Position numbers and translations under genes: made by a program | Notes under the pieces: generated by a model | The model's input: only the letters and a program-made list of their open reading frames with translations | What the model was told of the DNA's origin: nothing | Databases searched by the model: none | Assembly (NCBI GenBank): GCA_947490035.1 | Contig: CANLGS010000209.1 | Coordinates: 1 to 7,022 of the forward strand | Direction of reading: 5' to 3' | Source of the DNA: Gemmataceae bacterium | Lineage (GTDB): Bacteria > Planctomycetota > Planctomycetia > Gemmatales > Gemmataceae | Length of the DNA stretch: 7,022 nt | Shown: one piece after another, positions 1-6,585 of the stretch | Position numbering within the stretch: position 1 is the first letter of the stretch | Layout: each line of letters begins with the position of its first letter

Positions 1-114
1 ACGAGCCGTGTGAACCAAAAACGGGATCGAACTCGAACCAATAATTCCATCGAAAGCCCAACTTCCGATCAGCCTAGCGTACCTCCACACTCAGCCACTC
101 CCGAAAGAGGTGAG

Positions 115-351
115 TTACCGGCCGCGAGAAACAAAAACACCTGCAATTGCAGCGTAAAATCGGGGATCGGGGCAACGGCACCCTGTCAATCCCGCCGCCG
201 CTGCGGTAGCGATTTGTTCCATGGCGTGGAAGTCCATCTGCTGGTCAGAGCCGGTGCCCGAGAGCGCCTGCTCGGCGACAGCTTTGCCCCACTCCGCGGC
301 CAGATCACGAATCGCCTGAAGTTTCTGTGCTTTGAGCTTGCTCCGCGGCAT
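115..351 (-). pseudogene. Truncated transposase N-terminus, probably ISKra4-type remnant
   Basis: This is a 78-codon minus-strand frame. Its start is supported by an AAGGCAGG-like ribosome binding site about 8 nt upstream (near 359-366). Residues 1-57 look like real protein: a basic start (MPRSKLKAQKLQAIRDLA), then AEWGKAVAEQAL and MDFHAMEQIATAAAAGLT, an alanine-rich helical pattern. From memory, this arrangement resembles the N-terminal segment of ISKra4-family transposases of planctomycetes, which continue into a cysteine-rich zinc region and a DDE-type catalytic domain. Here the frame loses that character after the GLT motif and stops about 20 codons later. No zinc region or catalytic residues follow in any minus-strand frame down to position 1. 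I infer a decayed insertion-sequence end; a short unrelated gene is the alternative. Family assignment is from recall, not a search. Confidence 0.4.
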
Positions 352-635
352 GGTTGATCCTGCCTTGGATTTCCGCGAATCTACCCAGGAGAGTTCCTAC
401 CTCCTTGGTAACACACGATTTTCCAACGTACAAACCGTGTCCTGGCCTCGTGGTGACTGGCGACAGCGACCTCGCGGCCGTCCCTGGCCTGAGCGTCGAG
501 AACTGGGCAGATGTGGTATGACCGATCCGGTCGGATCGGTTCGCGACATCATCCGGGTACGAAACTCGTTGCCGGCGTCCCTTCACGGGGGTAATTTGTG
601 ACAGGGGGGTCTCGCGGCATCGAGAGGATCGAAGC
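352..635. other. Intergenic region upstream of the TPR gene
   Basis: I see no convincing gene here. The short frames crossing it are low-complexity shadows. It must hold the promoter of the downstream operon. The best hexamer pair I can find is TTGCCG (569-574) and TAATTT (592-597) with a 17-nt spacer, which is only a weak match to the sigma-70 consensus. An 8+8 bp inverted repeat at 521-540 is the only clear structure. The left part may also contain the outer end of the transposase remnant, but no terminal inverted repeat can be recognised. Confidence 0.5.
521..540. promoter_or_regulatory. Inverted repeat upstream of the TPR-chaperone operon (operator candidate)
   Basis: The arms ACCGATCC and GGATCGGT are perfectly complementary and are separated by GGTC. 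The site lies about 95 bp before the start codon of the TPR gene and about 30 bp before a weak candidate -35 hexamer. Size and position suit a dimeric repressor site, but it could be a chance GC-rich palindrome. It does not resemble the CIRCE element (TTAGCACTC-N9-GAGTGCTAA) that often controls bacterial chaperone operons. Confidence 0.25.
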
Positions 636-3056
636 ATGGCTCGGCACCAAAAGCCAACCCACAACAAAGCGGCCGCGACCGATCCCGAGGCGCAACGGAA
701 CACCGTTGAGCGGCTCATCGAAAGCGGGAAAGCGAAAGAAGCGTTCAAGGAAGCGAAGCTCTATTACCACCGCGACGCGAGCGCCGAGAACCGCCACCTC
801 GTCGAACGGACCTACCTGGTCCGCATCCGGACGCTGATCGATGGCAGAATGACATCGGCCGGTCAGGAAGTCGCCCAGAGCGCGCTGGAGTTCGGCATCA
901 AGGATCCGAGTTTGATGCGGGAACTGATCCTGTTGCTCCCGCAGGTGGGACTTGCTGACAAGGCCCTGGCGCTGCAAGAGCAGTTCGGCGCGCCCGAACT
1001 TCGGGCCGAGTTGATGCTGAAACTGGCCGACCGCGCGGTGCTTCACCCCGAAAGCGGTGCCGGCATGCAGCCGGAGTTGCACGCGGCCGCCGAACCTGTG
1101 CGCCAGGCGTTCGTGGCCCTTGATGCCAATAACGACGCGCGGGCGCTGGAGCTGCTCCAAGCGATCCCGCGCAGTTCCCCGATGGCCGACTGGCGCTATT
1201 TCGTGCGCGGGTTGGTCGCCTTCCGGCAGAACGACCGGGAGCAGGCGACCGCCAACTGGGATCGCCTCAACCCGCAACGGGCCGCGCAGAAGATCGCGCG
1301 GGCGCTGCTCGCGGGTGAGAAGCCAGGCGCCCCGCGCGAGCAACTGACGGTCATGGAAAGGTCCGTCTACGGCGAACCCGTTCTGGATCGCCTCGCGGAG
1401 TTCCGCGCCGCGCTGGAACGCGCCGACTGGAATCGCGTCCTGTACCTCGTCGGCCCGCTCCGGCAGACCCTCAACCGCATCGATCCGCGCCACTCCCAAC
1501 GATTAACGGACGTTCTGCTGCTGCCGCTTGCCTCCGAAATCAAGAAGCAGTCGTTGCGGGAAGCGCAACGATTGCTTGGGGCTTTTAAAGCGGCGCTCGA
1601 ACCGCTGCCCTGGGATCCGAAATGGCACCGATTCGAGGCGATCTTGTGGGAGGGGCCGCAAGGGGGACTGAACGAAGCGGTCCGGTACTGGCAACTGTAC
1701 CTTCAGGATCTGGAGCAAGGCGCGCCCGGGCTTCCGGGCGAACTGCGACAGGTGCAGGCGCTCGTGTGGCTTCGGATCGGTGAACTCACCGGCGAACTGG
1801 CCGATGAAGCCGACCCCGAAGGATTTCCGTTCGCGCCGCGCCGGCTGGACTTGGACGTGGCGAAACTTCGCGACCAATCGACCGCGGCCCTCCAGCAGAG
1901 TTTGCGCCTGTACCCGAAGCGGCGGCAAACTCATCAGCTCCTGATCGACAACTACTCTGCGTGGGATCAACCCGAACGCATGGTTGCCGCGCTGGAGCAG
2001 ATGATCGAGGCGTTTCCCGATGACATCGACGCGTTGAAGCGCCTGATCCACGAGCGGCAGTTGCGCGACGAACCCGAACACGTGCTGAAGTGCGTCGCGC
2101 GCATTCGCAAACTCAAGCCGCTCGACCCGCACCTCGATGACAACGAAGCATGGGGCCGACTGGCGCTTGCGCGCCACTTGGCTTTGAAAAGTCGCTGGGA
2201 CGAAGCCCGCGCGGAGTTCGCCCACGTCGAGACCGCGCTGAAAGGCTACGTCCCCGGGTACCGGGCGCTCGTGCGCCGGGCCGCCCTCGAATTCAAGGCC
2301 GGGGACACAGCGCGCGCCGAAGAACTCGTCGCACAGGCGCGGCTTTTGGTGACCGAGCCGACCGCCCTCTGGCTCGCCCTGACGATCGAACTGATCCGCT
2401 ACAAATTGCCCAAGGCGCTGGCACAACGGTTCGACCGGGAATTCAAGACCGCAGTGGCCAAGAATGTCACCAGCGAAACGGCCGGCGCGCTCGCTGAATT
2501 GATCGGCGGGTACTTCGCGGGCAAGGTGGAGTACACCGGGCGCGCCGGCCACACGAAGGAAATCCTCCGCTACCTGAAACGCACGACCCGCTTGACGTAC
2601 CAGGAACCGGAACTGCGACGCGTTTGCATGCTGCTTGAGTCGCTGGGCGACGACGACAAACTGCTCGGTTCCCTCGTGAAGCGCGGCCGGAAGCTGTTCC
2701 CGCGTTCCCCCTTCTTCCTCAAAGCGGAAGCGGAAGTAGACATGCGGAAGGGGCCGCTGGACTTCAATCCCCGGCACACCCAGAAACAACTGGAGCAGGC
2801 GCTCGCCCTGGCGCAGGCTAGCCAGAATCCCGAAGACTCCGCGTTGATTCCGGGCATAAAAGACCTACTCTCACGCGTGCGACAGGTGAGCGACGCGATG
2901 GCATCGTTCCCCTTCGGCGGTCCGGGTGGACGGGGCGGCCCCGACATGTTCCGAGAGATGTTCGAGATGATGTCGAATCAGTTCGGCGGCATGGATGGTT
3001 TTGAAGACGAGCCGGATGACGGACTTCCCCCAACACCCAAGCGGAAACGGAAGTGA
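636..3056 (+). CDS. Large TPR-like helical-repeat protein with a Gly/Phe-rich tail
   Basis: This 806-residue soluble protein has no signal peptide or membrane segment. It is almost wholly alpha-helical with TPR-like repeats, for example around residues 20-45 (NTVERLIESGKAKEAFKEA), 415-465 (repeat units ending in SLRLYPKRR and IEAFPDD) and 505-575 (LALKSRWDEARAEF, EFKAGDTARAEELV). The TPR fold usually binds proteins, so a scaffold or client-adaptor role is inferred. Residues 757-793 are rich in Gly, Phe and Met (FPFGGPGGRGG, then MFREMFEMM and FGGMDGF), resembling a DnaJ Gly/Phe segment. The protein ends with an acidic stretch and a basic KRKRK. The ATG at 636 is preceded by AGAGGA (623-628), spaced 7 nt. 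Its stop overlaps the GTG start of the J-like gene, so translation is probably coupled. I cannot name a characterised homologue. The coding call is firm; the function is open. Confidence 0.9.
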   Translation: MARHQKPTHNKAAATDPEAQRNTVERLIESGKAKEAFKEAKLYYHRDASAENRHLVERTYLVRIRTLIDGRMTSAGQEVAQSALEFGIKDPSLMRELILLLPQVGLADKALALQEQFGAPELRAELMLKLADRAVLHPESGAGMQPELHAAAEPVRQAFVALDANNDARALELLQAIPRSSPMADWRYFVRGLVAFRQNDREQATANWDRLNPQRAAQKIARALLAGEKPGAPREQLTVMERSVYGEPVLDRLAEFRAALERADWNRVLYLVGPLRQTLNRIDPRHSQRLTDVLLLPLASEIKKQSLREAQRLLGAFKAALEPLPWDPKWHRFEAILWEGPQGGLNEAVRYWQLYLQDLEQGAPGLPGELRQVQALVWLRIGELTGELADEADPEGFPFAPRRLDLDVAKLRDQSTAALQQSLRLYPKRRQTHQLLIDNYSAWDQPERMVAALEQMIEAFPDDIDALKRLIHERQLRDEPEHVLKCVARIRKLKPLDPHLDDNEAWGRLALARHLALKSRWDEARAEFAHVETALKGYVPGYRALVRRAALEFKAGDTARAEELVAQARLLVTEPTALWLALTIELIRYKLPKALAQRFDREFKTAVAKNVTSETAGALAELIGGYFAGKVEYTGRAGHTKEILRYLKRTTRLTYQEPELRRVCMLLESLGDDDKLLGSLVKRGRKLFPRSPFFLKAEAEVDMRKGPLDFNPRHTQKQLEQALALAQASQNPEDSALIPGIKDLLSRVRQVSDAMASFPFGGPGGRGGPDMFREMFEMMSNQFGGMDGFEDEPDDGLPPTPKRKRK

Positions 3057-3355
3057 GCGCGATGCCGACTGCCCATGAAACGTTCGGCGTTTCGAGTACC
3101 GCGAGCGAGGCCGAAATTCGCACCCGCTATTTGCAACTGGTGCGAGAGTTCCCCCCGGACCGCGCACCGGAACGGTTCGCCGAAATTCGCGCCGCGTACG
3201 ACGAACTGCGCGACCCCGCCCCGCAACTCGAACGGCGGGTGCTGAGCCTACACACGAACGATTCTCTAGGCGAGCTACAGAGCGAACTCCGCTCGCGATT
3301 GAACCTCGCCAAGTTGCCCACGGCGGCGTTCATCTCTCTGGCTGACGCACCATGA
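3053..3355 (+). CDS. Small J-domain-like protein with PPD in place of HPD
   Basis: This is a 100-residue protein. Residues 9-54 follow the DnaJ J-domain pattern: ETFGV, then the helix II segment ASEAEIRTRYLQLVREF, then the loop, then helix III RFAEIRAAYDELRDP. J domains use a His-Pro-Asp motif between helices II and III to stimulate Hsp70 ATPase. Here the position reads Pro34-Pro35-Asp36 (codons CCC CCG GAC at 3152-3160), so the histidine is missing, and the loop after it is short. Helix I is abbreviated. Residues 55-100 are helical with no Gly/Phe region, zinc domain or membrane anchor. The GTG at 3053 overlaps the upstream TGA; an ATG at 3062 is an equally plausible start and removes three residues. 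The stop overlaps the next gene as ATGA. Neighbouring GrpE and DnaK genes support an Hsp70 partner role. Whether it still activates ATPase is doubtful. Confidence 0.85.
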   Translation: MSAMPTAHETFGVSSTASEAEIRTRYLQLVREFPPDRAPERFAEIRAAYDELRDPAPQLERRVLSLHTNDSLGELQSELRSRLNLAKLPTAAFISLADAP

Positions 3356-4176
3356 CCGACGAGGACGCGCAGCACGACGAACGGATTCTCGACCAGTTCC
3401 GGACGTGGCTCCAGAAGACTCGGCAAGAAGCGAGCGAAGCGAGTCCAGAAGCCGCGAACGCGACCGACGGCGTTCTCGCTGTGCCGGGGTTCGGCCTGGA
3501 GCGACTCGTTGAAGAGTTCACCGCGCTGCGGCACGAGTTGAAGCTGCAAACGCGCAGTGCGCGAGGGCTTGAGGAACTCGTGGAAGCGTCGCTGAAGACG
3601 CTGGCCGATGCCGCGACGACGTTCCGCTCGGCCTCCGACCGTGTACTCACCGAAGGAGCGGAAACGGCGAACAAGAGCTTCGCCACAACCCTCGCCGAAC
3701 TGGACGAAGCCTTGGATCGCGGGCGCGAGCAGTGGAAAAAGAATGGCGACCGCCTCATTGGTCCGGCCGTGTCCCCCTCGTTGGCACGCGTCCGCGAACT
3801 GTATGCGGCGCAATCCTGGTGGCAGCGCCGGCGCACGGCGGGTTACCATCATCGCGTCTGCGGCGAACTTGAACGAACCGACGAACAGGCCCGGCGTGAG
3901 CGGCAGACCCTGTTGACGGCACTCCTGAGCGGCTACGAACTGACCCAGCAGCGCCTGTCGCGAACCCTGGCCGCGGCGGGCGTGACGCGCATTCCCACCG
4001 TCGGCCGGCTCGTCGATCCTGAGATCATGGTGGTTATTGACGTTGTCGATGCCGAAGGGCCGGCCGGTCAGGTCGTCGAGGAGATTCGACGCGGCTACAC
4101 GTGGAAAGGCGGGCTGTTGCGCCCGGCCGAAGTGCGCGCGATCCGACCGCGATACGATCAGGAACCCGCGGGCTGA
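3352..4176 (+). CDS. GrpE-domain nucleotide exchange factor-like protein
   Basis: This 274-residue protein is longer than a usual GrpE of about 200. The C-terminal part (about 209-266) matches the GrpE beta domain: GVTRIPTVGRLVDPEIMVV, then VVEEIRRGYTWKGGLLRPAEVRAI. These correspond to the family's VG..xDP and GY..xGRxxRPA signatures. This domain inserts against the DnaK nucleotide-binding domain and opens it to release ADP. Residues 45-130 are a charged heptad-like helical region, probably the dimerising coiled coil. Residues 138-165 contain an unusual WWQRRR segment that I do not recognise. Start and stop: the ATG overlaps the stop of the J-like gene (ATGA), so the two are probably translationally coupled; the gene ends just before a large palindrome. 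The housekeeping GrpE is likely encoded elsewhere, given the divergence here. I leave the symbol blank because this looks like a paralogue. Confidence 0.85.
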   Translation: MTDEDAQHDERILDQFRTWLQKTRQEASEASPEAANATDGVLAVPGFGLERLVEEFTALRHELKLQTRSARGLEELVEASLKTLADAATTFRSASDRVLTEGAETANKSFATTLAELDEALDRGREQWKKNGDRLIGPAVSPSLARVRELYAAQSWWQRRRTAGYHHRVCGELERTDEQARRERQTLLTALLSGYELTQQRLSRTLAAAGVTRIPTVGRLVDPEIMVVIDVVDAEGPAGQVVEEIRRGYTWKGGLLRPAEVRAIRPRYDQEPAG

Positions 4177-4196
4177 GACTGGTCCGGTTGGAGGTA

Positions 4197-4273
4197 TCTG
4201 TTCTTGTGGCACAGGCTGGACACCTGTGTTTCTAAAGGCAACACAGGTGTCCAGCCTGTGCCACAAGAACAGA
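4197..4273. repeat. 34-bp perfect inverted repeat (planctomycete-type palindromic element)
   Basis: The arms 4197-4230 and 4240-4273 are exact reverse complements, separated by a 9-nt loop (4231-4239). Each arm contains the GTGGCACAGGCTGG core and its own smaller CACAGG/CCTGTG inversion. Imperfect complementarity continues outward (TCCGGTTGGAGG at 4183-4194 against CCTCAACCGGA at 4284-4294, one bulge). The GTGGCACAGGCT motif recurs as a dispersed palindromic repeat in planctomycete genomes, from recall. In RNA it would form a very stable hairpin. Being located 21 bp after the grpE-like stop, it could block 3' exonucleases or transcription, and so make grpE and dnaK expression unequal. There is no following T-tract, so it is not a classical terminator. 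Confidence 0.92.
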
Positions 4274-4309
4274 ATAGCGACAGCCTCAACCGGATCGTGC
4301 ATGAGACCA

Positions 4310-4315
4310 TATAAC
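4310..4315 (+). promoter_or_regulatory. Candidate -10 hexamer for dnaK
   Basis: TATAAC matches five of six positions of the sigma-70 -10 consensus and lies in an AT-rich dip (CCATATAACC) just after the big palindrome. No acceptable -35 hexamer sits at 16-18 nt spacing; the sequence there is CAACCG. If used, the transcript would begin before the hairpin at 4316-4343. No sigma-32 or CIRCE-like site is visible. Confidence 0.25.
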
Positions 4316-4343
4316 CGTCCCGCTTCAGGCGCGGGGGCGTTTT
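4316..4343 (+). terminator. Terminator-like hairpin just before dnaK (terminator or attenuator)
   Basis: CGTCCCGC (4316-4323) pairs with GCGGGGGCG (4331-4339), with one G-T pair and one bulged G, across a 7-nt loop. TTTT follows at 4340-4343. The T-run is short, so strength is uncertain. It sits only 27 bp before the dnaK start codon and inside the presumed dnaK leader. It may end transcripts from the upstream genes, or act as an attenuator if dnaK transcription starts further upstream. Confidence 0.35.
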
Positions 4344-4370
4344 GTCGGAAGCCTGCACCGAGGGTAAACG

Positions 4371-6200
4371 ATGGAAACGATCATCGGGATCGATCTCGGA
4401 ACGACGAACAGCGAGGTCGCCGTCATCCAGTCGGGGCGACCGGTCGTGCTGGCCGAAGACGGCGATCCCATTCTCCCGTCGGTCGTCGGGCTTGACCCGC
4501 AGGGCAAATTGCTGGTCGGCCGCGCCGCCCGCAACCAGTACGCGCTGTCCCCCGAACGCACGATCAAGTCGATCAAGCGCAAAATGGGACAGGACGTGAC
4601 CGTCGCGCTCGGGAACCAAAACTACCGCCCGCAAGAAATCTCGGCCATGATCCTCCGCGCGCTCAAGCAGCGCGCGGAACGGGTACTCGGGCATCCCGTG
4701 AAAAAGGCCGTCATCACCGTGCCGGCGTTCTTCACGGAGGGGCAGCGCGCGGCGACGCGCGAGGCCGGCGAACTGGCCGGTCTGGAGGTGGTGCGGATCA
4801 TCAACGAGCCGACGGCCGCCGTCCTGACTTACGACCCGAACCCGCCGGAGATGGAACGGTTGCTCGTCTACGACCTCGGCGGCGGCACGTTCGACGTGTC
4901 GATCGCCGTCGTGGAAGCCGGCGTCGTGGAGATCCTCGCGAGTCACGGCGATACGCAACTCGGCGGCGACGACTTCGACCAGCGCTTGCTCGATTTCGTG
5001 TGCGACCGGTTCCAGACCGAACACGGCATCGACCTGCGTCAGTCGCTCGTCGCGCGTTCGCGGATGATCGGCGCCGTCGAAGAAGCCAAGAAGCGGTTGT
5101 CCACCGAACCGGTGGTGCTGATCACCGAGGAGTTCATCGCCGAAAAGGGCGGCGTGCCGCTCAACCTCAACACGGAGGTGACCCGCGACGAATACGAGTC
5201 CTTGATCGAACCACTTTTGGCGAAGACGCTGAAGTGCCTCGACGACGCGCTCGAGGACGCGAACCTCCAGGCCCAACAGATTCACAAGGTGGTCCTCGTG
5301 GGCGGGGCCACGCGCACGCCGCTGGTCCACCGCCTGCTGACGACGCGGCTCGGCCGACCAGTCCACGCGGAAATCGAACCGGACCTGGCGGTGGCGATGG
5401 GGGCGGCCGTCCAGGGCGGGCTGATCGCCGGCATGGAACTCGGCCCGGTCCTCGTGGACATCACGCCACACACGCTGGGCATCGCGGCACTGGGCGAAGT
5501 GGACGGGTTCCCGACGCCCCACTGTTTCTCCCCCATCATCGAACGCAACACTCCACTCCCCGCGACGCGCACGGAAATGTACTCGACCACCCACGACGGG
5601 CAGAAGGGGGCCGAGATCCGCGTTTTCCAGGGCGAAGAGGAGGACACCCGGCTCAACGCCCTCGTCGGTGAATTCGCGATTCAGGGGCTGAGTGCCGTTG
5701 CCGCTCCGAATCAAATTCTGGTCCGGCTCGACCTCGATCTGAACGGCATCTTGCGCGTGACCGCGACCGAGCGCGCCACGGGGTTGGAGAAGCAGGTCGT
5801 GATCGACAACATGATGGAGCGATTCCGCCACCGCGAGCGCACTGACGCCATCGAGCGCATCGAGGCTCTATTCGCCGACTCCGACGATTTCGAGGAAGAG
5901 GAAGACGAGGAGTTCGACGAAGGCGCGGACACCAGCGACGAAGGATCAGAGGCTGTGCCCGAAGGTGCGGCGCAAGTGCCCGACGACAGTTCCACCGAAT
6001 TGCAACGAGCGGTCGAAGCGGCTGAGGTGCAGATTGCGAAGGCAAGTTCACTGGAAGCGTCGGCCAGCAAAGAAGACGCGGCCGAAATGAAAGGGCTGAT
6101 TCAAGATCTGCGCGCCGCCGTCGCGAGCGGTGTCCTGGCCGACATCCGCCGCATCACGACGGAACTGGAAGACCTGATCTTTTACCTCAACGATGCCTGA
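4371..6200 (+). CDS. dnaK: Hsp70 chaperone, DnaK paralogue with acidic lid insert
   Basis: This 609-residue cytosolic ATPase binds unfolded polypeptides in an ATP-controlled cycle. The nucleotide-binding domain (1-355) is complete: phosphate-1 loop IGIDLGTTNS (5-14), Lys69 in IKRKMG at the catalytic-lysine position, INEPTAA (144-150), phosphate-2 loop YDLGGGTFDVS (167-177), GDTQLGGDDFD (193-203) and adenosine motif VGGATRTP (310-317). The hydrophobic linker is VLVDITP (360-366). The substrate-binding beta domain spans about 370-480 (NTPLPATRTEMYST, VFQGE, NGILRVTATERATG). The lid is unusual: residues 503-540 form an acidic, Ser-rich stretch (DSDDFEEEEDEEFDEG) before the last helices, and the protein ends LNDA rather than in EEVD or a DnaK-type tail. 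GAGGG at 4360-4364 supports the start. The stop overlaps the next gene by 8 bp. The context suggests a dedicated paralogue rather than the housekeeping copy. Confidence 0.95.
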   Translation: METIIGIDLGTTNSEVAVIQSGRPVVLAEDGDPILPSVVGLDPQGKLLVGRAARNQYALSPERTIKSIKRKMGQDVTVALGNQNYRPQEISAMILRALKQRAERVLGHPVKKAVITVPAFFTEGQRAATREAGELAGLEVVRIINEPTAAVLTYDPNPPEMERLLVYDLGGGTFDVSIAVVEAGVVEILASHGDTQLGGDDFDQRLLDFVCDRFQTEHGIDLRQSLVARSRMIGAVEEAKKRLSTEPVVLITEEFIAEKGGVPLNLNTEVTRDEYESLIEPLLAKTLKCLDDALEDANLQAQQIHKVVLVGGATRTPLVHRLLTTRLGRPVHAEIEPDLAVAMGAAVQGGLIAGMELGPVLVDITPHTLGIAALGEVDGFPTPHCFSPIIERNTPLPATRTEMYSTTHDGQKGAEIRVFQGEEEDTRLNALVGEFAIQGLSAVAAPNQILVRLDLDLNGILRVTATERATGLEKQVVIDNMMERFRHRERTDAIERIEALFADSDDFEEEEDEEFDEGADTSDEGSEAVPEGAAQVPDDSSTELQRAVEAAEVQIAKASSLEASASKEDAAEMKGLIQDLRAAVASGVLADIRRITTELEDLIFYLNDA

Positions 6201-6540
6201 CCGGATGACGGAATCAATGAATGCCGAGACCATGCGGTGCCCGACGTGTCGCGCGAGTCAGGTCCGGTCGGATGTGTGCCGGCGGTGCAAGTCCGATCTC
6301 CGGCTCCTGCGCGAACTCGCCGAGAAGTACGCCGCGTTGCGCGGGCGGTGTCTGTCGAACGTGCGCCACAACCGGACGCGCGCGGCCCTTGAGGACGCGC
6401 GGGAATGTTTGGCCCTTCGCGATGACGTCGAGACCCGCCGGTTGCTCGCCGTTTGCGAACTCCTGAACGGGAACTGGGCGGCGGCCCGATCTCACGCCGT
6501 CCGGTTCCTTGCGGCGAGCCCCTCGGACAAGGACGCGTGA
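6193..6540 (+). CDS. Zinc-ribbon plus helical-repeat small protein coupled to dnaK
   Basis: This 115-residue protein of unknown function begins with a compact four-cysteine zinc site: CPTC at 16-19 and CRRC at 29-32. Two or three amphipathic helices follow, ending in a TPR-like unit at about 64-108 (ALEDARECLALRDD, RRLLAVCELLNGNWAAARSHAV). No membrane segment or signal peptide is present. The ATG at 6193 lies inside the end of dnaK, overlapping by 8 bp; in-frame ATG codons at 6205 and 6217 are alternatives that keep the zinc site. The overlap implies translation coupled to dnaK, so a role with this chaperone, such as client binding or regulation, is inferred. Cys53, Cys72 and Cys88 are additional and may not bind metal. 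I know of no characterised homologue. Confidence 0.8.
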   Translation: MPDRMTESMNAETMRCPTCRASQVRSDVCRRCKSDLRLLRELAEKYAALRGRCLSNVRHNRTRAALEDARECLALRDDVETRRLLAVCELLNGNWAAARSHAVRFLAASPSDKDA

Positions 6541-6585
6541 ATCCGCGTCCCCGCTGGGCGCCGCTCCCGCAGGCGACGGGCGCCG

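Noticed and set aside
10..357. 115-codon plus-strand frame at the left edge
   Set aside because: GTG start with no good ribosome binding site, low-complexity Ser/Pro/Arg-rich content, and it is opposite a more protein-like minus-strand frame.
549..1499. 316-codon minus-strand open frame
   Set aside because: Antisense shadow of the TPR gene start; no recognisable motif and it crosses the operon's own leader.
1503..2789. 428-codon minus-strand open frame
   Set aside because: It lies fully opposite the TPR gene, has shadow-type composition and no domain; the plus-strand frame has clear helical repeats and a ribosome binding site.
4197..4273. CRISPR repeat or IS terminal inverted repeats
   Set aside because: There is only one inversion unit, no spacers and no transposase between the arms, which are separated by only 9 nt.
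3127..4302. 391-codon minus-strand open frame
   Set aside because: It is opposite the J-like and GrpE-like genes, whose motifs are clear, and it begins within the palindrome region.
4158..5831. 557-codon minus-strand open frame opposite dnaK
   Set aside because: It is the antisense shadow of dnaK, biased in Arg, His, Asp and Val as expected from GC-rich third positions. Its end translates the palindrome into a CGTGWTP/SSLCHKN pattern, a known artefact of this repeat.
6557..6584. GGCGCC...GGCGCC as a terminator of the chaperone operon
   Set aside because: The six-base arms are self-palindromic, pairing does not extend inward, and no T-tract follows.
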